11,325 nt of DNA from DAOTUB01 sp034437455. Its GTDB lineage: Bacteria; Chloroflexota; Anaerolineae; B4-G1. The stretch lies in NCBI GenBank assembly GCA_034437455.1, contig DAOTUB010000365.1, forward strand, positions 1-11,325. Reading direction: 5' to 3'. The notes beneath the pieces were generated by a model. The model was not told the DNA's origin. It worked only from the letters and a program-made list of their open reading frames with translations, and did no database searches. Both the position numbers and the translations under genes were made by a program. This document shows positions 1 through 7,265 of this stretch, piece by piece (position 1 is the first letter of the stretch; the number at the start of each line of letters is the position of its first letter).

Positions 1-2
1 GG

Positions 3-50
3 TATGGTGAGCCTGCCGAACCAGTGAGCAGGGATTGCTGTATCGGATAG
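3..50 (+). other. possible tail of an upstream coding region (weak)
   Basis: The first bases are open from the window edge in two plus-strand frames: one closes at a TGA at 25-27, the other runs 16 codons to the TAG at 48-50. Either could be the C-terminus of a gene upstream of the proline racemase, which would then begin only a few tens of bases later in the same operon. There is too little sequence to choose between frames or to name a product. Confidence 0.2.
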
Positions 51-82
51 CGGTGTGAAGCGTAAAGCGGGAGGAGGATTCA

Positions 83-1105
83 ATGCGGTTTGAAAAGTTG
101 ATCGCTACGGTAGATTCGCACACGGCAGGCGAGTGCACCCGCCTGGTCACCGGCGGCCTGCCGCCGATCCCTGGCCGAACCATGGCCGAAAAGATGATCT
201 ATGCCGGCCAGCACCTGGCCTGGGTGCCGGGCTTTTTATTGCTAGAGCCGCGCGGCCACAAGGACATGTTTGGCGCCGTGCTGACCGCGCCCTGTTCCCC
301 GGAAGCGGATGTGGGTGTGCTGTTCATGGACAACCACGTCTACGAACCCATGTGTGGACACGCCATCATTGGCACGGCGACCACGCTGCTCGAGACCGGC
401 ATGTTTGAGATGCGCACGCCCGAGACACAGCTCACGTTGGACACACCCTCGGGCCTGGTGCGCGCCTATGCCCAGGTCCAGGAGGGGCGGGTGGCGTCCG
501 TCTCTTTTGAGAATGTGCCGTCCTTTGTCTATCGCTCAAACCTGACGCTGCCCGTGCCAGGAGTGGGTGAACTGACCATCGACGTGGTCTTTGGCGGGTT
601 GTTTTTCGTGTTCGTCGAGGCGGGACAACTCGGCCTCGAACTGATCCCCGCCAATGCTGGCCGCCTGGCCGACCTGGGCATGTGCATCCTGGCAGCGGTG
701 AACGAGCGGGTCAACGTGCGCCACCCCGACCTGCCACACATCGACAAGATCATCGACCTGCGCTTCTACGTCGAGCCGGGAGAAAAAGGCGCCGATAGCC
801 GAAACGTTGTGATCCTGGGCGACCACATGGTCGACCGTTCGCCCTGTGGCACCGGCACCTCGGCCGAGACGGCGCTGCGCTATGCGCGGGGCAAATTGGA
901 CCTGGGCGCGTCGTTCGTGACCGAGAGCATCATTGGCACGCGCTTTACGGGTCAGGCCGTGGCTGAGACGCAGATGGGCCAGGGGGATGTGGCCTTTGGC
1001 GCCGTGATCCCGCGCATCACCGGGCGCGCGTACGTCACCGGCTTTCACCAGTTTGCGCTAGACCCCCACGACCCGTTCCCCCAGGGGTTCCATCTAGGAA
1101 CCTAA
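83..1105 (+). CDS. proline racemase / 4-hydroxyproline 2-epimerase family protein
   Basis: Complete 340-residue enzyme of the proline racemase family, which inverts the alpha carbon of proline or hydroxyproline without cofactor using two cysteines as acid/base. Both cysteines are visible: Cys91 in MCGHAIIG and Cys255 in DRSPCGTGTSA. The second cysteine argues against trans-3-hydroxyproline dehydratase, which carries Thr there. Other family marks are DSHTAGE (11-17), EPRGHKDMFG (55-64) and the C-terminal ITGRAYVTGFHQF (312-324). Length is normal for the family and no signal peptide is seen, so it should be cytosolic. The ATG is well supported by GGGAGGAGG at 69-77, five bases upstream. Proline versus 4-hydroxyproline as substrate cannot be settled here. 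The gene is clearly more GC-rich than the minus-strand block that follows, and it probably belongs to the host's amino-acid catabolism. Confidence 0.93.
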   Translation: MRFEKLIATVDSHTAGECTRLVTGGLPPIPGRTMAEKMIYAGQHLAWVPGFLLLEPRGHKDMFGAVLTAPCSPEADVGVLFMDNHVYEPMCGHAIIGTATTLLETGMFEMRTPETQLTLDTPSGLVRAYAQVQEGRVASVSFENVPSFVYRSNLTLPVPGVGELTIDVVFGGLFFVFVEAGQLGLELIPANAGRLADLGMCILAAVNERVNVRHPDLPHIDKIIDLRFYVEPGEKGADSRNVVILGDHMVDRSPCGTGTSAETALRYARGKLDLGASFVTESIIGTRFTGQAVAETQMGQGDVAFGAVIPRITGRAYVTGFHQFALDPHDPFPQGFHLGT

Positions 1106-1169
1106 AGGCCACGAGGTTTACCTAACTCGCGCACAAAAGAGACGATGGGCACCACCGTGATGCCCCAAC

Positions 1170-1193
1170 CGACCGGCGGCGCCCCGCCAGTCG
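1170..1193. terminator. GC-rich hairpin downstream of proline racemase (terminator-like, no U tract)
   Basis: CGAC(c)GGCGG / CCGCC(a)GTCG forms a nine-pair stem with one internal C-A mismatch and a four-base CGCC loop, 65 bp after the racemase stop. Position suits a transcription terminator for the plus-strand unit, but no T-run follows, so it would not be a canonical intrinsic terminator. It could instead be an mRNA-stabilising 3' structure. Confidence 0.4.
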
Positions 1194-1295
1194 CTCCCCC
1201 CTGACGTGCCACCGTAACGGCCTCAATCTACTGCCTTGCGCCCCACACCGCCCTCACATTTCAGCCGTCTGGGGAGCCATGTGACATATGTCCCA

Positions 1296-1355
1296 ATTAT
1301 CAGATTATCAGATGCGTGACCTGTTTGCCATTGAATGCCATGTCTAACTGATAAT
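1296..1355. repeat. ATTATCAG tandem pair with an inverted copy
   Basis: ATTATCAG occurs twice back to back (1296-1303 and 1304-1311), and its reverse complement CTGATAAT occurs at 1348-1355. The 36-bp interval between the inverted copies has no gene. The element lies just beyond the broken 3' end of the transposase remnant, so it may be an end of a decayed mobile element or a small non-autonomous remnant. The arms are only 8 bp, so chance is not excluded. Confidence 0.35.
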
Positions 1356-1367
1356 AGTCACCTATGC

Positions 1368-1610
1368 TTACCTTGCATTATCACAGAAGGAACAACGAAC
1401 GGTCAGATGTGGCAACGCGTTGCGCCCGACATAGGGTAAGTCAAAGATGGCGCGCTGATAGTGATTGTAAACTCGCTGCGAAACGATATGACAGTCTGTA
1501 CAAACCGCTGTTGGGTAAAGCGCTTCCATTGCCAGAACAATCATGTTCTCCTCAATCATTACTTCAGTCAGTCCGAGTTCGACCGAATCGGGCAGAAGGA
1601 TTTCGGCAAG
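1368..1610 (-). pseudogene. ISL3-family transposase, N-terminal remnant
   Basis: The minus-strand reading resembles the start of ISL3-family transposases: a leading LPDSVELGL segment, a cysteine pair CTDC, then DLPYVGRNALPHLTVRCSFC followed by DN. In the family this N-terminal zinc-finger domain binds the insertion-sequence ends. Here the protein stops about three residues after CDN, so the final zinc-finger cysteine, the helix-turn-helix and the whole catalytic DDE domain are missing. No good start codon or ribosome site sits at the expected beginning; the frame stays open upstream to 1688 with residues unlike the family, suggesting the 5' end is also damaged. It is not expected to be functional, but it records a past insertion at the edge of the accessory block. 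Confidence 0.7.
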
Positions 1611-1764
1611 CAGGGCTAAAAAACGGTGCTGACAAGGTTCACGCCTTTGTCTGGATCTGTAGCCTACACCGACGAGTGACAAAGCCACAACTATCTCAAG
1701 CTAGTGACGCTGTCGTTTATCTCAACACCGCTCGCTCGCACCATTTATTGATACGAGCAATCCA

Positions 1765-1950
1765 TTAAACATCGATGTTTCTCCAAAGCCAAGCCACCAA
1801 TCCAAATATGAATCCAAACAAAGTGCCCAAGATAGTAAACAATAGGAAAGAGCCTCGAGTAAGATCAATCGCTATCCCGGCTCCCAGACCCACAAGCGTG
1901 CTACTGATAAACATGTTATTATCTGTGCCTGACTCCGGAGGTTTGTTCAT
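1765..1950 (-). CDS. small two-helix membrane protein, AtpZ/AtpI-like topology
   Basis: A 61-residue protein with two hydrophobic segments (about 14-29 and 34-57) joined by a short Asp/Arg-containing turn (IDLTRGS). The pattern of helix, Asp turn, and a second helix rich in Gly with ILGTLFGFIFG and a final WLWR resembles the small AtpZ/AtpI proteins that accompany ATP synthase operons, but no ATP synthase genes are here and the similarity is topological only. The ATG at 1950 is preferred over the in-frame ATG at 1971 because GAGG lies five bases upstream of it. It follows the PlsY-like gene by 68 bp on the same strand and is probably the last gene of that unit. Function unknown. Confidence 0.6.
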   Translation of the reverse strand: MNKPPESGTDNNMFISSTLVGLGAGIAIDLTRGSFLLFTILGTLFGFIFGLVAWLWRNIDV

Positions 1951-2018
1951 ATTTACCTCAATGACTAGCAAAAATCTAAAGTTATACCTATATTTCGTCA
2001 GATGATGTCGATTAGGTT

Positions 2019-2675
2019 TTACTTGGTCAAGTGCTTGAGACCAAATTGGATTTCCCTTTCAGATCCGGCTTTGATTCGACGAATATTTGGACGCAAGGCC
2101 AACAAGACCAATAATGTCGTAGCGCCACTGTAAGCAACATGTTCCCAAGGACCGGCCCCTAGCACTGCTCTGATCAAAAATGCAAGCGTTTGACACAATG
2201 CCACAACGATAGAGCCCAAAGACGCATAACTGCTCAAAAAAAGGACAGATACCCCCGTCACAAGAGAAATTGGGAACGCCCAGACCCAAAGTGCTGTGGC
2301 TGCCCCTACATTGGCAGAAGTTCCAGCGCCTCCCTGAAAGCTCAGAAATAGAGGCCAATTGTGTCCAACAACCGCCCCAAACCCTCCCAAGACCTCTATC
2401 CAGTGCGAAAGCAATATGCCGGAGGATGCCGCATCATGATTGAATAGTTGTCTCACTATGATAACAGCGATAACGGCTTTTATTCCATCCAAGATAGCAG
2501 TCAACACGCCAGCCCAAGTGCCAAGAGCACGTCCTACGTTGGTTCCGCCTGTGCGACCACTACCCCAGTGTCGAACATCCTCACCCTTGAACAGGCGCAC
2601 CAGCAAATAACCTGTTGGTATTGAACCCACCAGATAACCGATCAGAAGCGCAAATACTAAATTCAAAATATTCAT
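2019..2675 (-). CDS. plsY: PlsY-like glycerol-3-phosphate acyltransferase (divergent)
   Basis: A 218-residue polytopic membrane protein matching PlsY, which transfers the acyl group from acyl-phosphate to glycerol-3-phosphate to make lysophosphatidate. Family landmarks are GSIPTGYL (17-24), motif 1 GSGRTGGTNVGR (38-49), motif 2 GHNWPLFLSFQGGAG (104-118) and motif 3 RPNIRRIKAGSE (195-206). Two sites differ from textbook PlsY: motif 1 has Arg instead of Asn after GSG, and motif 2 has Ala117 where the family usually has Lys in GGKG. It may be a second, specialised PlsY copy or one with altered substrate handling. The ATG at 2675 is chosen over an in-frame upstream ATG because AGGAG precedes it by eight bases and translation then begins directly at the first membrane helix. 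It lies 93 bp after the NACHT gene, same strand. Confidence 0.85.
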   Translation of the reverse strand: MNILNLVFALLIGYLVGSIPTGYLLVRLFKGEDVRHWGSGRTGGTNVGRALGTWAGVLTAILDGIKAVIAVIIVRQLFNHDAASSGILLSHWIEVLGGFGAVVGHNWPLFLSFQGGAGTSANVGAATALWVWAFPISLVTGVSVLFLSSYASLGSIVVALCQTLAFLIRAVLGAGPWEHVAYSGATTLLVLLALRPNIRRIKAGSEREIQFGLKHLTK

Positions 2676-2768
2676 AGAAGCTTCTCCTAAAACTACATAA
2701 CCTATACTGGGGATGGCAAGCAAAGGTTACAACAGCACTCTCGCGTTGAATTGAAAAATGCGAGTTGG

Positions 2769-5700
2769 TCATCGAGTCTCCATACCTCCAAGCATTGTCT
2801 TTACATTCTCCAAGTTGAACACATTTCGAGCGATTGCCTCAGCAGCATCCCTGAACGAAGTGGCGTCTCGAGCCATTTCCCTCATTGCCTGTAACATGCC
2901 TTCACGGAATCCCCGTTGCTCCCAAAGCCAGGGGATAGCCGTCTGCCAAGCCGTAAAGACAATGGCGTACATCGGCTGTTCCCTTTCCCGAGCCACGTGC
3001 TCGCGCAGGCCGGCTGGCGCATGATCCAGATACCGCTCGACTTCGTCAGGGTAGAAAGTTTGGATGCGCGTCAAGGCTTTGGCCAACTCACGCAGCACAC
3101 GCTCATTCTCTTCTGCGCTCAGTCCCTCATCCTTCTCCACATTGAACCACCCCTGCAGCGTGTCCAGAATGGGGATCACGTTGACGTGGTGAGCAATGTG
3201 ACCGAAAACAGCGGCTTCGCCCAGATTGGCAATCACTTGTATTTCACGTTCCAATGGCCGATCAAAAGGCTGATTCAGAAGCTCATCTACAAACTTTAGC
3301 CGTCCCCGCGTTCGCTTGCCTGGTCGGCACTCGTGCATGAGGGGGTAGCGCAGGGAGTGAACCAGATCCCGCTTCTCTCCAACCTTGTCCTCCCTTTCAT
3401 TATAAGTGGGTATTCTCATATACTTGACCGAATCGCGCCAAATCCATAGCGTGTGTCGTCTCATAAACTCAAAGTGCTCCTCAGGCGGGTCGGGATCGAC
3501 GTACAGGTAGACACCCAGCTTGTGGGTAATTTGATAACGCGCCCAGAGGTTTTTCGGGTCACCACCCTCACCCTCCAATCGCTCACACACCGCCAAGACA
3601 TCGTCGGGATACAGATGTGCCCGCGCCAAGAACATCGCCCCGCTGACAAAGTGGGTGTACGAATCTATCTCTTTCATAAACTCGACAAAATCGTCGAGAA
3701 ATGGTTTGAGCGAGCCTTTCTGACACTCTTTTGGAGGCAAAGATTGAAGCGCATCTTTACGTTGGAAAAAGTGCGTCTGATACGGCACGGGTGAATAGGC
3801 ACACTCGTCCAAGCAGCGGAGAGCTTCCTGCCGAAGGGGATCATCCAGCGGACGGTGGGTAAAGTAGGCATACCCCTCAAAGGCCATCACCCCGCCCCCC
3901 CCATGACTAGTCCCTCCCGTGCCTCGCACGACCAGCGCTACCCCCAGGGTTTGCAGGATACGGTCAACGGGGAGCTTGAGACGTTTCAAGCGATCCAGCA
4001 AGTCCAGCAAAGGCGCCCAAACCCTGTGCAAGTCCTGGGTCGTATCCGGCTCGCGCAAGCAGTGGGCAAGCATGAGTGAAGAGATGTTCAGGAAGGACTC
4101 GGGCATCTGCAACGAACCGAGCAGTTGATCTTGGTCATCTGCGTCCCTTCGACCGAGCAGCCGCCCCCTGATCCACCCCCCCACGCCCGTCGCTGCTAAC
4201 TTGGGAATGGCGGTCAGCACCTCCCGCCGAGCAAGATAGGCCAGGCGCACGATGAACTGGACACCCTCCTCCCGATCTCGCCGCCACATATAATAAGCTG
4301 CCCGCACGCTAGCCAACCGCACCGCAGGAATCTCACTACTGGCCCCAATCTCAAAAACTTGGGTCCAGTCAAAACGACGGGCCACCGTGATGGCGACCTC
4401 GCCCTTGTGCAGCCCCCCAGCATCTTCCTCACTCTTGGATTCTTGAATCAGGCGCAGCACAACTTCCCGGACGCGCTGCTCGTGCTGCCCGACCAGGATG
4501 ATCAGGACGTCGGCCAGCATCCGCCCCACCTCATAGCGCGGATACCGAGCCAGTTTCTCAATGATAGCGTAATCCAGCGACTGCGTTTCCAGGTAGTCGA
4601 TCAGCAACACCCGCGTCGCTCCCCACAGATTGGGGAAGGTTTGGGATGCCCGCAAGATATCCTCAATCCACTGCGGCGACCACCCTGCCGCCTGGGCCTC
4701 CTCTTGCAACACGTGGCGGGCCAGCGTGAACTCGAACACGCGCTCAACCCGGAAGGTGATTGTCTTGATCTCTTTGAGCGGATACTCTCGCAGCAGGGCG
4801 CTCAGAAGCTGGATGTAAGGCGAGTCCGGCAAGTCCCCCTTTTGCCGAAACACCTTTTCGACTTCTGTATCCCGCTCCGCCTCTTCCAGTGTCAGTTCAG
4901 CTTTGCGCAACTTGTACATCAGCCGCAGCAACCGACGCAACAGATCCAGCTTTTCCTCAAATTGATCGCGGGGCTCTTGGATCAACAAGCGGTCGACGTA
5001 CTGTCCCAGCAGTTGGTTCTGATGCAGGGCCGGGGGCAGTTCCTTCCCCTCTTGCCCATAGACCTGATAAGCCAGATTCAGCATCAAAGGGTCCGCGAAC
5101 AACCTTTGTGTGGGGGGAGACAACTCCTCAAAGCGCGGCTGAAGGCCATAGGTCTCTTCATAGGCCTGCTGTACCTCTTGATCGTCGAACTGACTCAAGG
5201 GAACGATCTCGCCCCCCTCTCCGGCAGTGTAAAAGTGAGAGAGATCCACCCCCTTGGCAAAACGGATCGCTCGCTCCCACGGCTCAGTCCGGCAGGTGAC
5301 CACCACCTTGAGCCAGGATGGCGTATCAGGCTTGGCGACTTGATTGATGATGCCGCGCAATAGGTGATCGGCCTCACTGTTTTCGTTCAGCGCGTCGAAC
5401 AACAACAGCACCTGTCGCTGATCATTGTCTTGACGCACCGCCGCGATACGCTTCAATAGCCGCTCAAACGCTGTTTGTGCAGGGTCTCCCCCTTTCCCAT
5501 CGGCGGCATCTGCAAACCCCAAGTCCTCGGCAATGACGTCACCCAACTGCTCGGGCGGGCGGTCGGGAGAGTGAAAGTCCCGACTATCATATAACAGGAC
5601 CATGACCTCTGCATCCCGCAACAGTTGACCACTCCAGTGACACAACAGACTGGTCTTGCCAACCCCCGCGTCGCCCACGATGATCAAACCCGGGTTGGAT

Positions 5701-7253
5701 GCTTGCCGAAACTGGTTCAGCTGCCCCACGATGGCCTCCCGCTCCAGATAATGCGCTTGGTCATACTTGCCCTCAGCCAACGACTCCCGGTTGGGAATGG
5801 TGATCCGCGCCGCTGTCTTTCGCGCCTCCCCCCAATCGCTGACCTCCACCTTCTTTGGTGCGGTGGATCGCTCCAGCAGCTTCTGCAAGGCTTCGACATA
5901 TTTCTCAAGGGTCACCAAGGTAGGTCTCAGGCCTTCGTCCCTCAAGCACCGGTAGCGTAGCTTGGTCCCACTTTCGATCAGATCGTTAAAAATGTAAATC
6001 TCTTCATGTGACAGCACTGCTGAAGGAAGATGGAAAAGCGCCATAGGATGCAACAGCAGTAACGGGGGTTCCATCGTGGCACCGTCCACAATAGCCAGCT
6101 TGTCGATGTACTCCTGCGGAAAGGATCTCCCCTCGCCCCACCACAGGATCACACGCTTCGGCAGCAGGTCTCTGCCCATGTATTGTAGCGCTTCCCACTG
6201 CTGCTTTCCCGCTCTAGCTTGTCCTCTCCTTGGTTCTCGCACCCGGATCAGTGGAAATTCCTGCAACAAGGAAAGAGAGTCCAAAAAAGTCAGGGTCCGG
6301 TCATAGACCTCTTCAAAATAGCCTTGAAGTTGCCGCAGGTCACTATCGTCTACGTTGATGTAGTGAGCATACCAGGCGATCAACTCATCCGCCGAGGCTT
6401 TATGTGGCTCAAACCAGGCGATTATCTTTGACATGATGAAGGGCTTGGCATCCCGCTCCATTGGCAGATGTTGAGATAAAAGCGCATAGTCTGAAACGGC
6501 ATACACTTGCCAGAAATCAATCACCTTTTCGACGACTTGCCACCACCGGCGCAGGTCACCTGGTTGCTCCAACATACTGGGACCGTCGTAGGTCGAAAGC
6601 AGCCTTTTTTCTTGCGCCGAATTTTCCTCTTGTGTGTCCAGCAGTTCTTGACGAGAAATATCCGGACGTCTCTCGAGGATGGTCGTCGCTAGCTCGTGAA
6701 TGCGACGTTGCCTCTCAAGATACTTGATCAGTTCCCTCGCCTTGGCCTCCTGCCCTTCGCCGGGCAAATCATCATAATCTACCTCGAGATAGAGGCATAG
6801 GGTGCGTAGGTCTTCGCGGCCAAAGCGTTCGTCCAACACCTGATGCAGATGCAGGACGCTCCACCTTTGCCGCCTGGATACTTGAACCGCTTCCTGCAAC
6901 CTTGCCATGGTGACATCATCGGCCTGGATCGCTTGATCGATCAGCTCTCGAATCCCCTGGCGCGCTTGGAGGTTCTCCGGGTTCCAGGCGTGGGAACCGA
7001 TGCTTAATTCGTCCATCCGCAGATAGTTACTCAGCACGGTGGCGGTCAGGTAGCGAAAAGAGAACCATATCAGCGTGCGCAGACGAGTGCAACGCAACTT
7101 CCAACGCTGCGGATCGGTACTCTCTAGCTGATCCAGTTCAAAGGCCAGCGGCAGCGGATAGTGTTGCCGCACGCGCTCTACGATCTGCTCCAGATTGGAC
7201 GATGTGTCATGCATATCGATAGGCTCCCAACGAGACTGTCTCGGACTTTTCAT
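2769..7253 (-). CDS. EAD-NACHT STAND ATPase, very large
   Basis: A 1494-residue intact protein of the STAND class of signalling NTPases, which act as ATP-driven switches. Order: a helical N-terminus (about 20-135) without recognised family; a death-like effector-associated domain (about 138-200) with LRTLCLYLEVDYDDLPGEG and KARELIKYLER; an unrecognised mixed region (about 220-500); the NACHT NTPase (about 505-730) with Walker A GDAGVGKTS (Lys533), Walker B LLLFDALNE (Asp620), sensor-like TCRTE (Arg655) and ADPLML (720-725); then about 750 mostly helical residues, likely the sensor or scaffold, with a glycine-rich loop at 1118-1121. No TIR, nuclease or protease effector is visible; family logic suggests the EAD recruits a partner protein. 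The start could be 7253 (GAGAG at 7263-7267 overlapping the hydrolase stop) or the ATG at 7214 (GGGAG nine bases upstream). Only 12 bp separate it from the hydrolase gene, so coupled translation is likely. Confidence 0.88.
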   Translation of the reverse strand: MKSPRQSRWEPIDMHDTSSNLEQIVERVRQHYPLPLAFELDQLESTDPQRWKLRCTRLRTLIWFSFRYLTATVLSNYLRMDELSIGSHAWNPENLQARQGIRELIDQAIQADDVTMARLQEAVQVSRRQRWSVLHLHQVLDERFGREDLRTLCLYLEVDYDDLPGEGQEAKARELIKYLERQRRIHELATTILERRPDISRQELLDTQEENSAQEKRLLSTYDGPSMLEQPGDLRRWWQVVEKVIDFWQVYAVSDYALLSQHLPMERDAKPFIMSKIIAWFEPHKASADELIAWYAHYINVDDSDLRQLQGYFEEVYDRTLTFLDSLSLLQEFPLIRVREPRRGQARAGKQQWEALQYMGRDLLPKRVILWWGEGRSFPQEYIDKLAIVDGATMEPPLLLLHPMALFHLPSAVLSHEEIYIFNDLIESGTKLRYRCLRDEGLRPTLVTLEKYVEALQKLLERSTAPKKVEVSDWGEARKTAARITIPNRESLAEGKYDQAHYLEREAIVGQLNQFRQASNPGLIIVGDAGVGKTSLLCHWSGQLLRDAEVMVLLYDSRDFHSPDRPPEQLGDVIAEDLGFADAADGKGGDPAQTAFERLLKRIAAVRQDNDQRQVLLLFDALNENSEADHLLRGIINQVAKPDTPSWLKVVVTCRTEPWERAIRFAKGVDLSHFYTAGEGGEIVPLSQFDDQEVQQAYEETYGLQPRFEELSPPTQRLFADPLMLNLAYQVYGQEGKELPPALHQNQLLGQYVDRLLIQEPRDQFEEKLDLLRRLLRLMYKLRKAELTLEEAERDTEVEKVFRQKGDLPDSPYIQLLSALLREYPLKEIKTITFRVERVFEFTLARHVLQEEAQAAGWSPQWIEDILRASQTFPNLWGATRVLLIDYLETQSLDYAIIEKLARYPRYEVGRMLADVLIILVGQHEQRVREVVLRLIQESKSEEDAGGLHKGEVAITVARRFDWTQVFEIGASSEIPAVRLASVRAAYYMWRRDREEGVQFIVRLAYLARREVLTAIPKLAATGVGGWIRGRLLGRRDADDQDQLLGSLQMPESFLNISSLMLAHCLREPDTTQDLHRVWAPLLDLLDRLKRLKLPVDRILQTLGVALVVRGTGGTSHGGGGVMAFEGYAYFTHRPLDDPLRQEALRCLDECAYSPVPYQTHFFQRKDALQSLPPKECQKGSLKPFLDDFVEFMKEIDSYTHFVSGAMFLARAHLYPDDVLAVCERLEGEGGDPKNLWARYQITHKLGVYLYVDPDPPEEHFEFMRRHTLWIWRDSVKYMRIPTYNEREDKVGEKRDLVHSLRYPLMHECRPGKRTRGRLKFVDELLNQPFDRPLEREIQVIANLGEAAVFGHIAHHVNVIPILDTLQGWFNVEKDEGLSAEENERVLRELAKALTRIQTFYPDEVERYLDHAPAGLREHVAREREQPMYAIVFTAWQTAIPWLWEQRGFREGMLQAMREMARDATSFRDAAEAIARNVFNLENVKTMLGGMETR
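3895..3902 (-). repeat. run of eight G in the NACHT coding strand
   Basis: The coding strand has eight consecutive G, then C, then four more G, encoding Gly1118-Gly1121 directly after His1117. Slippage at such a tract would shift the frame and remove about the last 375 residues, so it is a possible contingency site and also a place where a sequencing indel could hide. The reading frame given here is intact. Confidence 0.7.
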
Positions 7254-7265
7254 CAGACAGTGCTC

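Larger units (their letters stand above)
1106..1367. other. intergenic region after the proline racemase
   Basis: No credible gene is seen on either strand. Up to about 1260 the sequence is GC-rich like the racemase gene; from about 1290 it turns AT-rich. It holds a GC-rich hairpin (1170-1193), a 10-bp palindrome GACATATGTC (1283-1292, within chance expectation) and the ATTATCAG repeats (1296-1355). The change in composition marks the probable left edge of the accessory block. Confidence 0.6.

Noticed and set aside
536..1048. 170-residue open frame on the minus strand under the proline racemase
   Set aside because: Antisense shadow of a well-supported enzyme gene, with no family features.
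1151..1165. GGGCA/TGCCC hairpin near 1147-1165 as the racemase terminator
   Set aside because: Only five pairs with no T-run; the hairpin at 1170-1193 is better, though also imperfect.
1283..1292. GACATATGTC palindrome as an operator
   Set aside because: A perfect 10-bp palindrome is expected several times by chance in a window this size and nothing nearby supports a role.
1364..1768. 134-residue plus-strand open frame
   Set aside because: The opposite strand carries a recognisable ISL3 transposase N-terminus; the plus reading has no family features and is an antisense shadow.
4359..5363. 334-residue open frame on the plus strand
   Set aside because: It lies wholly antisense to the NACHT coding region, is rich in Gln/Leu/Arg as expected from a complementary reading of a GC-rich gene, and has no domain signature.
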